This document shows positions 1 through 14,500 of a stretch of 64,000 nt of DNA, in pieces. The notes beneath the pieces are model-generated. The model saw nothing but the letters and a program-made list of their open reading frames with translations, had not been told where the DNA came from and made no database searches. Origin of the DNA: Diadema setosum (lineage: Eukaryota; Echinodermata; Echinoidea; Diadematoida; Diadematidae); the NCBI GenBank assembly GCA_033980235.1, contig CM067059.1, positions 11,594,100 through 11,658,099 of the forward strand. The letters run 5' to 3'. Position 1 is the stretch's first letter, and each line of letters starts with the position of its first letter. The position numbers and the translations under genes are program-made.

Positions 1-2658
1 TCAGATTGCTTCACAACCTGCATACACCCGAAGCTTTTCCCGGTTTTCCTCATAGACTCCAGTGTTTTGTGTAGTTGTGTTGTATTTCCCACCGTATTAT
101 ATTTCCCACGTCAAATAGACAAATTGCTCGTTTCCCCATCTGTGACGTCAGAGCTAGTTTTAGCGCTAGAGTGATGTCGTGTCTACGTGCTACTTCTTGC
201 ATCTTGAACATTTTTTCTTTTTTTTCTTCTTTTTTTAGGGAGTACCAGAATACTGCATTGTCCGTATATTATAGTAGTAGTAGTCTTCTTCAGCTTGTCT
301 GCTGGCAGTGCTAAACAGAAATAATTCCGACATGTTTTCCATACGCCAAAGAATATGCCATCATTGTCTGAAATTGTTTCGTGCCTTATCAAAGGACTCA
401 AGTCTGAACGATACCTCATATTAGTGAGCACTTCACACTTATAATTGGAATACTGTAGAATTCTTTTATCAGCATGGCACGTTTTCTTGCCTCGTATCGA
501 ATTGGATTGATAGCATTGCGATTAATCGAAGTATCGTTCATACGAACAAACACTCACGGTGTCACGTTCTTCATCGTGTCACGTGACATGACAAAACAAC
601 AAATCATATTTCATAGCTAACGAACAAAACGCTTTATCATGGTGTAATGGTCATAATTTTATATCAATTATTAACGCGCTAATAATCTTATCGAAAACCA
701 ATGAATTCGCAATCAATTGAGATAAAGCTTCTTCAAGCCCAATAACTTAGTAAATTTCAAAGGGCATCAATTAATCATATTAAGTACCAAGGGTGGTTCA
801 TAAAAGAGATTACCATGTAACACTCCCAGTATGAAATGTAAATTTAATTTCGATTGCCGTTATATGTTTTATTTCAGATTTCATATTACATTTGTCCAAA
901 TTCCTTTCAATAACAGATATTTCTGTTGATTGCCTCTGTTTGCTTCTCAGGTATTTCTCTTTGGTCATTCACTAAAATAATCATTTGAATGTCACAACGG
1001 TACACACCTTCTTCGGTGAGTTGTTTTCTTGTATAAAATCAAGATTCCATATATTCTTCTTATTATACTAGTACTTCATAATATATTTGCTTGAGGTGTA
1101 ATCCACTCCAAGTTCACTGTATAATGGCAGTGATTAGATATGGAGTAAAATCAAATGAAGAGACTAGTGGAAGCGGACATACAACAAGAACGTTTCGCAT
1201 GGTTTATACGCAACAATGTGACTCATAGCAACGAGATAATAATGTGTAAAGTACTCGTACACACTGAGCTACATAGTAAGGTCTTGGCTTTATGAATGAC
1301 CCATTGACCCGCACACAACTGTATACAACTCCTTACATTATATCCTTCCTTGACTTGAAATAAGAAAAAACGAAACAAAACACAAAGACAATTATCCATC
1401 CCATCAAATAGTTATTTCGTTGAAATAACCTACTTCAGTGATTGGGGCGGGATGGGCTGTATGATTATCGACTGGAAACAAAAGTCGTATTATATTTCTG
1501 TTTATAAACCACTATAATGGAACTATGAAGTGATGTCCATATCATCTCATCTAATTTGCATAATCACGTGATTGCGACCATTGTCAATGGTCCTTAAAAA
1601 AAAAAACATGTGAAACTGAAATTCAACAACTTTTTTTTTTCTCTACACTATTTTGAAAGTGAATGAAGTTTCTGTCACAGTATAGCAAATTGCACTTTCG
1701 GAGCTATTATCATGACCTTGTGTGTCTTCGTATTATATAGGACGTAGTTATATGCGTGGGTTCACATGCATATACAATATGTGGGAAAATCACTTTACGT
1801 TGATGGGCTATGCTATGAAATGAATTGAATTGAACTGAACTGAATGCTCCACGTGACGATGCATCTGTTCTTTCTGTCTCTCTCTCCCTCTCTCTTCCCC
1901 CCCCCCTCTCTCTCCCCCCATAGCCCCTTTATCTCTGAAGTTTTTTCTATCTGGTATGTAACCCGTGACCGAGTCCAAAACACTCACAGCCGTAATATTA
2001 GCATTACTTAACTTTCCGTTGCTCAAACACATAATATTGATGGCAAGAATGAAACAACATGGAACTGTAAATACAAAGGCAACGACCGGGAACCTCGATG
2101 CTTGAAGCTTGCCTCGAAATGGGGAGTCATTGAAGCACTGTACATCAGGGCCTCTACCAACCTTTACTATAAACTCCCGAAAGTCTATGACCTGCTTATC
2201 GACAGGCACGTGATCAAAGTGAAGACGGGCCAGTCGACTGATGAAGGCTGTACAGCGCTGACACCTATTTTAACAAGGTAAGATTGTTTGTATGCAAGAT
2301 ATCTTTAGAATGTAATAAAGATTAACGTTGGTGAAGATTTCACGAGATGGTGATGATAATAAGGTTTATGTAGGTTTTTTTTTTTTTTGGTATGTCTGTG
2401 TGTATATGTATGTATATGCATATACATAAGGCCTATATGTGTATTTGTATAATCTATTATATTATATCTTAATGGGGATTATTGTATTAATACTGTGGAT
2501 GATAACTACATCACTGCTGTTATTGTAACACAGAAATAGTATATGTATTGATTTTTTTTTAATTAATTGATCACCGGTAATATTTGATATTTTATGTGTG
2601 ATATGGGTTGCAATAATGTAAACTCTAATATTGTTGTTTTGTACCCCCATGTACGTGT
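1..2658. other. non-coding AT-rich DNA, no gene recognised
   Basis: I see no exon, RNA gene or transposon terminus that I can support here. All open frames are short and lack recognisable domains. Visible items are a perfect TGACGTCA octamer at 143-150, a TGTCACGTGACA palindrome near 580, a polypyrimidine run at about 1873-1920 and a TGTATA-rich stretch at about 2395-2450. The interval may be intergenic or part of a long 5' intron of an upstream gene. Confidence 0.6.
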
Positions 2659-2758
2659 CTAAACCTGCCATTCGTTTTGAATGAAACGGTGGACCTGGTT
2701 TTTTTGTATACTTGTTATTCTCACACTTTCTTGAACTTGAATAAAGTCATGATTAAAC
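2659..2758 (+). repeat. dispersed repeat copy 1, LINE-tail-like
   Basis: About 100 bp match 60508-60607 in the same orientation. Both run from AACCTGC through ATGAAAC and GTGGACCTGGT to an almost identical end, TTGAACTTGAATAAAGTC followed by A[T/C]GATTAAAC. The middle is diverged and the ends are well kept. A short 3' module ending in GAA/TAAA-rich sequence is typical of LINE 3' tails, and the GTGGACCT word also occurs in the LINE tail at 37680-37898. The LINE assignment is inference; the repeat itself is seen directly. Confidence 0.6.
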
Positions 2759-4264
2759 TTCATCATATTTCTCCGCCTCTTTCATGTTTTCATTAAATGT
2801 GACTATATACCATCGAGAATTTATCTCCACTGTTAGTGGATGCTTTGTGTTTGTTTCTCTACTCATCATGTAGTTTCTACGGCGAGGATCATTCTTTTAA
2901 CAAAATTTTTACGGACACGTAACTCATTGAATCATTTTGACTTGATTTGCTTTGGCATCCATCATGGATTTGTTGTTGTGTGTGGGTTTTTTTTTTTGGG
3001 TGTTGTTGTTTTTTTTTTGTTGTTGAAAATAAGGATTTAAGCATTAAGGCTGTCGCTCAAAACTTCATGGTGTCTCATCGACGATTGAAAGGTTTTTGAG
3101 ACAGCAATTTGTTTGGCACATACTATTGTAAGGCTTAAGCCCCTTTTTCCTTTGAAATTCGTGAGAATACAATTACATTGTGTCTGTCGACTAGTAAAGT
3201 GGCTACTTAATACAATAATGGGGCTTTACGAAACACTTTGGCAATGCAATGACGAGCTGGTGTGATCACATGATGGCGCTGTTAAACCACTGTCCGGTGG
3301 CGCTTCGTCAGGCCTGAAACGTGAAGAAGACGGGGTTTCTTCAGACCCGCGTTGCGCCCCTTCCGTCGTGTACAATTCCGACCGAGAAACACGTCGACAT
3401 GTCTCATCTTTCCCCGCCAAGCGATACCCGCTCGTGTTTGAGGCAGGTGCAAAGATGCGACACTTCTAACGTATCCCTCTCTCAGAGAGGAAATTATCTA
3501 TTGATCATCATGATGTCTACATAAAAGTGCGCGGCCAATAATTCCACTCCAACATGCTGATTAATAGCACTATATTATACACTCGTTGTAACGGGGTGTC
3601 TAGTGGTGAGTGTTCAACTCGGCGGAGAACCGTGCATGATGGTTTTGATATTCCATCAGAGAAAATGCTCGATGTGACATATGATACAGGGAAACCTCTC
3701 AAAAGAAGAATCATATTACAATTGGAGACGCTTATATACTGCCAGCCATATCGCCTCAGTTATCTTAGATTGAAAAAAAAAAAAAAACACCACACAAACA
3801 AAACACAAAACCAACCAAATACCCACTTCTTCGTGTGTAATTTGAAACAGGTAATGCGTCGATTTAACTTTTCCGAATTTTAATTTGTGCCTCGATGTAT
3901 CCTGATTTTCATGATCAGAGTGATTAGGGTCTGTAATATGGGGCTATGAGGATAATTTTTCTCTAATATAAATGCTGCGGTCCTCATTTACGTTTTTTTC
4001 CAGTTTTTTTTATTTCCTTCTCTTTCTTTTCAGATGCTTTCGTACATAGACAGTTACACATACACGCACGTGTTCATGTAATTGTATACATCATGACTAC
4101 TGTATATCAATAAGAATATAAGAATATAATTATCTGCATAACATCTTCATAGAGTGCGAAATGCTGAACAAACGTTTGGAACAGATAGAGGGTATAAATC
4201 AGTTGTTTAGAATTATGTCTGATAATGTGGTTTTACCAGGAAAAAAAATCAGATGCGTGTGTTT

Positions 4265-4305
<41 letters not shown>

Positions 4306-5399
4306 TGTGCTTGCGTGTTTGATGTGGGGATATCAATTTTCCAATGCTTGAGCATCAGTTTGAAATCTCATTCGAATAGATAATATCATTGTTATGACAA
4401 GCACCAAAGGAAAGCATACAGTGTAAGTCCAAAACACACTGGCTAAACTTCTTGTTTCATTGAACATAACGTTTTGTGTTCCTTTCTTCTACTATTCAAT
4501 GTAAGTGCTTATACTGCTTGAAAGATCTTGATATCTGGCTCCCGTAATTTGTTTTCCTTGATATGAATTTCCTAGGCGGTCTGACTATCAAAAGTTAAAC
4601 AGGTTAATGCAGAAGTTGACTTAAGTCCTTTCACCTAAAAAAAAAAAGGCAACGACAAAAACCTACAACCAAGAAATGGAAAATGATGCGATAATCGTGT
4701 TATATAGCTCTGTACAAATTTTCCTTCAAAACATAACACTATACTATATCCGCCTCTCTGCCCCCCCCCCCCCCCCCGACAGAAAGAGCACAACAACCGA
4801 ACAACAATACTCAAACAAAATGTCTTTAACAGTCTCTTACGATAAAAGTTTGCGAGACCAGACCAAGTGAGTTTGGTAGCCAATCCATCAACATTCTAAG
4901 TGCCCCGAATCCTGCCCAAGGCATTTTTCTTTCTTTTTATTTTCACCGAGTGCATACACCGTCATCGACTCTGTCCTTGTTCCCATATCGACGACAGCGG
5001 AGTGTCTTTAGAGATCATCCTTTAATAGCATTGCGTATCAAGATGAGAATGGCAGGATCAGGAGATGGTGAAAAGGCCTGTTATGTCTTTAATCTTTTTT
5101 TCCCTTGGCTGCAGAGCAGAAGGAGAGGAAGAACAAAATATACAAAACAAAGACTAACAAACACCTGTCAGATGACATCATGGTCTTCAAGTTGAAAACA
5201 TTTGGAAACTCTCTCTGGCGTCATTAAAAAGAGAGAGATATGAAATATGAAAGTGAAAAAATAAACTGTCAAAACGTATATGAAGGCAACGTGAGGCAAC
5301 TGAATATACCATTAGCCGTGTACATAATCTTTTAAAGCTACATTTGTCTATACCTACGTATACTTACCTACCTATCTATCTAATAATCTATCTATATCT
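2759..5399. other. non-coding DNA with simple repeats
   Basis: No coding segment is supported. The interval holds T-rich runs near 2985-3020, a GT microsatellite (4267-4302) and a C run at about 4761-4777. Long open frames near 3554 and 4950 have no recognisable domains and no convincing splice context. Confidence 0.55.
4267..4302 (+). repeat. (GT)n microsatellite
   Basis: About 18 uninterrupted GT units, followed by interrupted GT/TTG sequence. The ORFs that cross it are repeat artefacts. Confidence 0.95.
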
Positions 5400-5530
5400 A
5401 TAAATGATTATAATTATATATTATTGATTATCATTAATAATTATGTATATTATTTTATATAATTATGCTTTATAATATAAAGCATAATTACATATTTTAC
5501 ATATAATTTTATGTATATATTATATACATA
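5400..5530. repeat. very AT-rich block with a 15-bp-arm hairpin
   Basis: Nearly pure A/T sequence. At 5460-5490 the arms TAATTATGCTTTATA and TATAAAGCATAATTA pair perfectly around a single A, so the strand could extrude as a cruciform. Longer TATA-type inverted repeats surround it. No terminal signature or target duplication was found, so it is not called as a transposon. Confidence 0.7.
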
Positions 5531-5796
5531 AATGTGAAATATATAACAGGAAATTTTGTAATAGCACTAGAGCTAATATACACAGTGCTTGCAGTGAGTA
5601 TACAACTCACCTGTAAGATCCATGATGATTGCTGGTGCTTGTTGAGCTGATGCAGGTGAAGAATTGAGGTGTGCTCGGATGAAATACAAACGAAGGTTAG
5701 AACGGGGTCCCAGTTCTCCGTATATACAATTAATTGGTTGATGGCAGCATTTTCTCTACCGATCGAGATCTTATATGGAGAGATCGATATAAGAAT

Positions 5797-5799
<3 letters not shown>

Positions 5800-5836
<37 letters not shown>

Positions 5837-5909
5837 TTAGTGCCTCTCTACGCGATATATCGATACAAGATCTTTAATTTATATAATTATATATATATAT
5901 ATATATATT
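5800..5909. repeat. two (TA)n tracts
   Basis: Pure TA at 5800-5834 and again at 5888-5908, separated by unique sequence containing ATATCGATAC. The clustered ORF in this stretch is a translated TA repeat (YIYIYI). Confidence 0.95.
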
Positions 5910-8900
5910 TATAATGCATATATTTATCTATTTACATTTCTGTCCCTACAAAACCTGCGTTTGACCTTCATTCTGCACAGGGAATGTATTCCATCCATAG
6001 ATTACATTAATGCCGGAAGCTAATGGTACGGAATTGTAAGATGGGGGCACAGGGTTTTGACAAGTGCGTTTGTTACCGATGTGGCGCTCGAAAGTGGCAT
6101 ATACGTGACGTAAATCCACTCGTACATGACTAATTCCAGGGGAAGAGGGAATTTTGTGCTTCCAAGAATCAATCAGTTGCAGTACACTAGAAGTGTTTTA
6201 TGCATCAGTTTAATGCTTATTCAGCTTTAATCGATGTAGGTAGCTGGGCTTTCAATAAACATTAAGAAACCTCTTGGACATCAATCGTTTTCCACACACG
6301 TTTAGTTTTGTCCTATCTATAGTAGTCATTTCATTGTATTTCGTGAAATCTCCTATAAATTTTTATGCACCTTTATTATTGATATGTGTTATCATAGAAA
6401 CAGTGATAAACTGTGCAGGGACAGTTGATATACAATATATATCTGTATACTATCTATATCTATCAGATGATAGAGATGATACATATCTATATTGTAACTA
6501 TTTCTATCTATATTCTGTATCTTGCTGTTTTTGTTTTTTACGAAACGCAAACTATTTTCTTCCATATCATTTCACGATTGAAAACATCACGACATAGCCT
6601 TCATCTTCTTGTGTACACCTACATTACATTTATTGGCAGGCACATGCTAGAGAGAAGAGGAGAGAGTGAGAGAGTGAAGATGTAGAGAGAGAGAAAAAGG
6701 AAGATAAGTTTACAGAGTGTTTCATGCGGGGTTGATTCTGCCTAATGGACTCCGGGCGCATGCATTTTTAAACTTCACAAAAGGTCTCCTGTGAAGTGTA
6801 ATAGCAGAACATTCAGCCGCCGAGATTTCACGTCTCTGAGTTCACTCCTTCCATCAGCACACAGGTGCATCGCTAATTCCCGTAATGAATGTGGCAATTC
6901 GCCGCTAAACGCTCAGACGGGCTTTCATCTCTCCCTCTCGATCTTCTTGTGTGTGTCTCTCTCTCTCACTCTATTCTATATATCTCTATCTATCCATCCA
7001 TCTATTTCTCTCTCATTTTATTTTTCTTTCCCCTTTTCCGTGTTCCTATGCTCTTTGAAGATAAGTGACGGTCTCAGCGTAATTGAGCGCTGTCAAACAT
7101 TAAATTGATGCGACTTACGACACTAACCGTCACTATATATTTCATGAGAAGGAAAAAAAAACCCTCAAAACACAATCATTACAGCAACTTTGTCGTATCT
7201 GCATCATTCGTGGTTCTCGTCCCCCCCCCCCCCCCCCAGCAAACGTGATTGTTAGAAGTGTGTCAGTCTGAAGACAGCGCCCATCAAATATCGCTCTGAA
7301 GTGTGAGGGAATGGCGATGAAGCACTGTAGATGGGACTGCTTCTCAAAATACACTTTTGTCGGGACGGCAACCTCGACGGCCTTTTGACATCTCCATTTA
7401 GAATAACTTGAAGTAAGAAAGAGCAGCAAAAAAAAAAAAAAATCACCTCTCTGTCGTTTAAAGAAATGGGGGGTAGCTATACTTGTTTTTCAATGAGGAC
7501 TGAAAATCTTAATGAGGTCAAAAGCGACGTAATGTGGAACCTTGCTTATTTTTTTCCCAGGTATGCAGAGTGACTGAACAGATGCTCTCATAGCAGCAGA
7601 AACTAACAAACTAGAAATACAAAACAATCAAAACGGTACAAGTCGATTCTAGTCATTAGGATATCATATACAACTACAATCGCCAGCTGCGTTCTAATTC
7701 AGTTAACCATTTTTGTGCCAATCGGCAACCAAAGCATAAATAGGGTTCAAGGACCTACGCAATGAAAATGCATGTTGACTTGTGTTGATTTATAAGACCC
7801 TGATCATAACTTATGTGTCCTAATGTTTATCTAAATATGTGCCTTATTTCATATTTTTTCTGCAATTTTTCTTCAGATATCTTGATTGAATCTTGATCAA
7901 CAAAAAAACTTCCAAACCACAATTCTGGCAAATTTCTATTGTGATTAATAAAAGACATATAAATGCACCTTCCCATAAACTGAGCATAACTTTCATGTTT
8001 CCACAATTCTATGATGAACAAAAAGACGTCGTAAAAAAAAAAAATAAAACTGAATATGCATGACACAAAATTTACTCTTCTTTTGACCACAGAAGTGATG
8101 ATCAACGTATGATATGAATATAGATCAACACAATTCAACATGCATTTGAATTTGATTCGGTATATTAAGTTGAGTACGGCTGTTCAGAAGCATAAATTTT
8201 ACATTCACAATGCGCGGATGATTAGTTTAGAAACATAATCCTTTATAAACATTTTTGTCAGTAAAGGTTAATCACTACACAAAAGCTCGAATTAGCCATT
8301 TATTTTCATCACAGCATTATTAAGCTGCCATATCACATTACGTATTAACACATGTCACCGAAGTATGAACAAGTGAAATAGAGAAGCTGTTTAACAAAAC
8401 AAAATCTCATGCGCATCGGAGCATGCAGATATTGTATAATCTCTCCAGGTGCAGAGACAAAAGATGGAACATTACACGCCGGCTCTGCTCAGACAAATTG
8501 TATTGGCCAGGTGCAAAAGGGCGAAAACAAAGACGAGCGAAACGCGCGAAATTTACAGTCTATAACATAACAAAACATTTGACTTTGCAATATTGATGAA
8601 GAATCCATTGTCACGCACAACTCGAAATGAATGGGAGTATAATAAGACTACAATATTTTTTTTTGTCTCCCCCTCCCCCCCCCCCCAAAAAAAAAAACAA
8701 GACACAAATCAGATGACTGCCTGAAACTCATTTTTTAATTTCCTACGTTGACTGATGTCGGCTCTTCAAATATGGAATATCGTACAAATACTATTTTTTG
8801 GGGGGCACGACGTTGCTCCACGTTTTACTACAAGTATAAGGAGGTTATGTTTATGCCGGCATTGGTTTGTGTGTTTGTGTGTTTGTCTGTCTGTTTGCAA

Positions 8901-11520
8901 AATAACTCAAACATTTTTAAAGTATTCCTTATCACTGTACAATACGGTGATTTTGATATTCTATAGTGAATAATTTGTGAATAACTATAAGGTAATAAAA
9001 CTAACAATGATATCGATCAGATTCCAAAATCTAAAGGTATGTTTTGATAGTCAAGGAATCTAATGATGCAAATGATGTAAATGTAGGACTATAATGTGAG
9101 GTAGGCCTATATAAATCGCAATACGAGTGGAAAAATGAGCTGCTTCGCGGAGTTGCGCGCTCTTGGAGCTCTTTTCTAGTTCATTCAATGTTTTCAATGT
9201 TCTGACAAGATGGCCCGTTCAGAGAGTAATTAAGGATTTACGGGACCATGTTGAATATGGAAACTGCTTTACCTCCGAAACTTACGACGTCCTGATTACC
9301 ATGGCAACAGCCGATCAGATTTTCAATTGAGGAAATGCTTCCTTGGTTTATTGCTATCATTAGGAGTGTGCCGTTACAACCTTCTGCGCAGCTGACCTGT
9401 AGGACAAAATATACATTACATTTGCAAATTTTCCCCCATCCCTTTGCGCCATTTACGAAATGCTGACTAGGTGTTTCACAAAGAATCTAAGTCAATCAGA
9501 AAAGTTAAGATCAACTTAAGATTATGTGTGTCCCTTCATTGATCTAACTTCCCAATGACAATATAAGTTTGGAAACCTTTTTCATGCAGCCATTAGTTCA
9601 CAAAATAAAATGAGTGAAAAAGGAATTTCTGTAGATATCAATAACAACTTGAACTGGGATGTTGAAAGGCTGATAAAACTGAACAGGAAAACCAGTACAG
9701 TGGCTTACCATCAGGGGGTTGAACATTTTGAAATTTACAGAGTCAAATTTTTACCAAGGATGCATGCATTCATCCTCTAGTGAATTGTTTCTAAAAGACA
9801 TATCCTGATAATGCTTAGTCTCTGCTAAAGGAAACCTTTGATACTCAGAAACTTGTTATAGAAAATGTTGTTTTCGTCGTGGAAATCGCAAAATGGGTAT
9901 CACGGCCATCACTAGACCAAGCCACAAAGGATATTAGCCCGCCATTTGATTACGCAAAGGTCAAAAGACCTTCATCACTGCTTCAAAAATTGTGCATGGT
10001 CTCTACCACTTAGTGGTATTAACTTAAACCGAGGGGAGCACGCACTACATTTCCCCCAATGTCGATGCATTATTGGATGTATCCCGAAAGCTGTGTCTGG
10101 TAAAGCCCTAGACTCTCGTTCCGTTCTTCCATCTGTTCCCCTGCCTGTTTTTCCCCTCCCCCAATACCGCGCCAACTCTACCAAGACAGGCAGATGAAGG
10201 CCAGACGACACACTGCACTACTCGTCGCTAAGAGCATAGCCCTACGAGGCCTCGCAGAGAAGGCGCCATTAGAACCACGTGATAACAGACATGGGAGGGG
10301 AGCGAGCTTCCCTTGTAAAATATCGATTAGGCGTTGAGTGTTTCGTATGGGTTTATGATAAAAATAAATGATCGATGATAACTGAGATTAAATCATATTA
10401 GCTGTATTAATAGTGTTGTCCTGTCAATATAGGAGACGAGCAGCAGTTCTTTTATTTTCTGGTGTTAAAAATCCCCTCGTGATTTATACTTGTGTGTACA
10501 AATAAAAATATAGCCACTAATAGAGCCGTCCGTTCTTCTGTCTCGTGTTATCATTCTATTTCTTTCTTTTTTTTTTTGGGGGGGGGGGGATAAAGATAAC
10601 TGAGGATTTGGGAGGTGAGAGTAAATGAGAAGGAAGAGTTTTTTAAATGATTATTTTAGTGGAGGGAGGGGAAGGAAAAGGAGCGTCTTTAAAAAAGAAA
10701 ATCTCAATTCGTTTAGTGATTATGAGTATATACTTGTACAATTTTGTACATAACTTTCTTTGATGTTCTTGGGTAAACTGTCCAACTTGTTTGATGGAAG
10801 CTCTGTGTTACATTTTGTATCACATATTTGACGAAAATTGTGGGTCTTTAATTGAGCAATGACAAATATAAAAGTGTTTAAAAACTTTTTAAAAAGTCAA
10901 CATGTAGAAAAAATTGAATCAAGATGTATCCATTAAACATACCAACACGCACGGTTATATAAACCCCCTCAAAATAAGTTGTGCAATTCTGGTTTGATAT
11001 ATCTTATTTGTCTTATATCGGCATCATCTTAATTAGATATGTCATCATTAGGAAACCTGATTAATTATCTTGAAAACGACACCTCCCTTGCTATGATTGG
11101 GTGTTCCTGGAATGTGGAAAGATAGCTGCGAAAGTTGCAACAATTCTGCCGTTGATTGATAATGTGCTGCTTCGATGAAAAGGGGCCACTAGAATAAGCA
11201 ATGCTGAAATGTTAGCTCTTTCCAAAACTCCCATTTCCTTAACATTAGATGATTGGTCAACTTTCATGTTTAGCTTTAATTTGCAGATACTACTGCAGCA
11301 TTTAAGTCATAGATGAAGCCTGGAATCTAATGATCATCTCACAGTGCATTCTTTTCAAGCACATATCTTCCCTGAAAAGTTAAACAAATTAGGATTATAC
11401 TGTTTGACATGGAAGTTTTGCTCTTTTTTGCAACATTTCACATTTTACCTTTCCTCATACTCAGGCGTATGGGGCATATTGTAAACAAGGTGTCACATAA
11501 GTGGCAATGTGTTCACAGTT
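5910..11520. other. non-coding DNA, mostly unique
   Basis: No exon or RNA gene supported. There are homopolymer C runs at about 7219-7238 and 8668-8686, a G run at about 10578-10589 and CT-rich tracts near 6930-7030. Two relatively complex, repeat-free stretches (about 9120-9420 and 11000-11360) are plausible places for conserved non-coding elements, but nothing in the sequence proves this. Confidence 0.5.
9295..9308. promoter_or_regulatory. candidate RFX X-box-like site
   Basis: The sequence ATTACCATGGCAAC matches the imperfect inverted repeat bound by RFX factors (GTNRCC ATGG YAAC type) at all but the first base. It lies in a non-repetitive stretch. No gene start is visible nearby, so function is conjecture. 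Confidence 0.25.
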
Positions 11521-11526
11521 TATATG

Positions 11527-11560
<34 letters not shown>

Positions 11561-11580
11561 CGCGCGCGCGTGTGTACATA
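11521..11580 (+). repeat. TA / TG / CG alternating purine-pyrimidine tract
   Basis: The tract passes from TATATA through (TG)n at about 11540-11560 to (CG)5 at about 11561-11570 and back to TGTGTAC. Uninterrupted alternation ending in CG is the classical Z-DNA-prone arrangement. A mirror arrangement with CG next to CA occurs at 13284-13324. Confidence 0.9.
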
Positions 11581-14500
11581 TGTGCATTTTGTATAGTGTG
11601 CAAGATAATTATTTCAATTTTTGGTCCTTATCTAATACAGTATATTCTTAAAGAAACTGCTGTTAGCCATGATATTATGTCACGATATACCTATTAGGCT
11701 TATGTCAAACGTTAAAAAGTAACGATTATCATAGAACTTTTTTAAATTTCTTCAAGCAATACGCACAAAATGTTTGAAAATGACAAATCATTTTCAATAA
11801 TGGTGTTCAGATCGGCTGCTTTTACAGAAACAAAATGGCAGCAATAAAAGCGGCTGGAGACATACGTCACAATGAAGGGTCAAGTGGACAGCTTGCTGAC
11901 CGCTCTTGTTTTCAAGTGAAGAGACAGCTTCTTCAGATGCATAAACGCATTTGTGTTTTTGACCTAGATATAATATTCGCATGCGTGTAACGTGAACACG
12001 TAATAGCACGTAGACATGGAACCACCACGTCATGGAAGAATTACGAAGCAGTGTGCACATTGTTCACCTATTTGCACTAGTACGTAATGTTTCTTGGAGC
12101 GTGCTGGCGCGCTTAGGTTATGAGCTGCTGGATCAATCCCCCCCCCCCAAAAAAAAAAAAAAAAAGAAAGGTAAAACTACGTTTTCCGCCATTTCGACTG
12201 TTTGAGACTCGTCTTTGTTGTTGTTGTTGTTCTTCATGAAACGATGGCAATAACGTACAATCACACTCTCTCATATTTCTTTTTTTTTTTTCATAATGTA
12301 TAGGTTCCTCGTCTGTATGTAGTCGGAAGGTAAATGTTAAAAGTGGCGCACTCGCTGTGCAGTACACAATAAAGTCCAATCTGATCCCCATTGCGCGCAT
12401 GCTCGTGAAATGAGCTAAATTCCTTGAGAGCTCCGATGCCCGCTTGTCGTATATTCGAGGGATATCGAATTCATTCCTCTACGACAATACTACAGTAGAA
12501 GAGCGGAGGTATGTAATTGCTTTTCCCTCGATCAAGTGTAATTGACGGGAAGAGATTAGAATTTAGAGGGTCTGGCCGGGGATACAATGTCAGAGCTGGT
12601 GGAAGAGAGCTACTTTTTAGGGGGCGGAAAAAGTTCGGCGAGTGATTGGACTGAAATTGGAGTCGTCCTCATTTCAACATGATATAGCTTTATCGTTTTG
12701 CAATTTTTATGTTCATACGTGGATGCATTGTGAACGCATAATCTAATAACTATTCTAGCATAGATGTATCGCAAAGACACTGCTTTATTCATGAAATGTA
12801 AAGGAAATGAAAGAGGAGACATTGCTTTACAATTTCTATGCATAGTGAAGAGGGTGCACATTCATATCCAGAGAATGCTATAAGTTTTCTCATTTACTTA
12901 TTTACCTCATTCGAATTACCTCTGCATTCCTTTCTCCTTTCCTTTGAGCTGATCGTTAGCATGGTAAAGATATGAAGATTTAAGTCAGAATGATGCCAAA
13001 TCGATCCTGAGCGTTCAACGAGTGCATTTCGAGTAAACATGTGTACAAGCAATACGCTGACGATGGGTATTTCGGGCTGCTTGTGGATGTCAGAATAAGC
13101 TTTATAGTTATAGGTATTGCCCTATAGCGATAGCATTTTGTGATTCTTATTTTCTTTCGATGCACTTTCTGTATTAACAGAACTAAAACACACACACACA
13201 CACGCACACGCACACGCATAAAACAAGACGAAACCAAGCTAACTAAATAATGATGTTGACAAAATACATCAAATACATTTATATGCACGCGCGCGCGCGC
13301 ACACACACACACGCACACACACACATTTGTTTAAATGCATACAGTGTGTTACAACTTAAAATCATTTCATCGTAGCAACGAATGATTCATTGTGGTAGAA
13401 ACTTTTCGACATGGTCTTGATCTAAGTAAAGTCATCAAATTTAGAGTTAAATGCGAAAATTTTCATGATGAATAACTAGTTACTTTGTTATAACGTAGAA
13501 CATCAAATATAAATTCATAACGTTGTAACTAATCGTAAGGAATGCAACACTGTTCTCATTACAACACACAATTTTAATCTTGTTACCGTCTGAATTGCTT
13601 TGATTTGATTTGAGCTCACACACAGGCATTGAAAGACAGTCTTTCCCATAACTTATCTAATTATTCACAATTCACAAAATTTGCACTTGAATACATAGTG
13701 GACCATCATACCAGTCAAATTCTAGCAAAGATAAATCATATCGCTCTAAATCTGTTTTAGGAGCATCATACAAATAACAAGAAAAAGTATTTAAAAAAAA
13801 ACACCTTAGAAATGTGGGACGTGTGAATGTTTACTTCCTGTAGTCAGAAAAGAATTCCAATTTAAACATGAAAATAAAAATATTGTTTTTCATAAAAGGC
13901 TGGAGGGAGAGGTCTTGATGTTTTTCACCCCCCCCCCCCTCCCTGGTGAGTCTGGTGTAATGAGGGGAACATGGCTGGGGAACACATTGTAAGACGCGGA
14001 GAGTGCTCGCGTGGCGCATGATGCGTAATGTCATTAAACTATTGAGAGACTAGGTATGGCCCGGGGCACTTCCAATCAGACTGATTGCTCGTGTATGGAT
14101 TTTAGGGAGCGCCTTTCAAGCCGTACAGGTTAATGTCATCAATTTAAGGAGACTTTAGAAAACATTGGGTGTCCCTGGTGACTATTCTATTTCTTTCTTT
14201 CGTTCTTTCGTTCTTTCTTTCTTTCTTTCTCTCTCTCTCTCCCCTCTCTTCCTCTTTACCTCTCTTATACTAACACTAACAAACTCCAAAATACATGCTT
14301 GCAAAAAAAAAAAACTTGCGAAAACATTATTCTGTCTTTCTTTTCCTTTATTTATCATTTCTTTTTCCTCCTCGGACAGGTTCTCAATATCGTCCGAATA
14401 ATTTCTCCAGTTCTCAAGTCACATTATACAGCTGCAGTTACGTGTTCCACTTTAAGCAATGGTGATTCATTACAACCGAGATTTATACATTACAGACGCA

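Noticed and set aside
12460..12480. Small ATTCGA-gggata-TCGAAT hairpin
   Set aside because: Arms of six bases and no flanking direct repeat; expected by chance.
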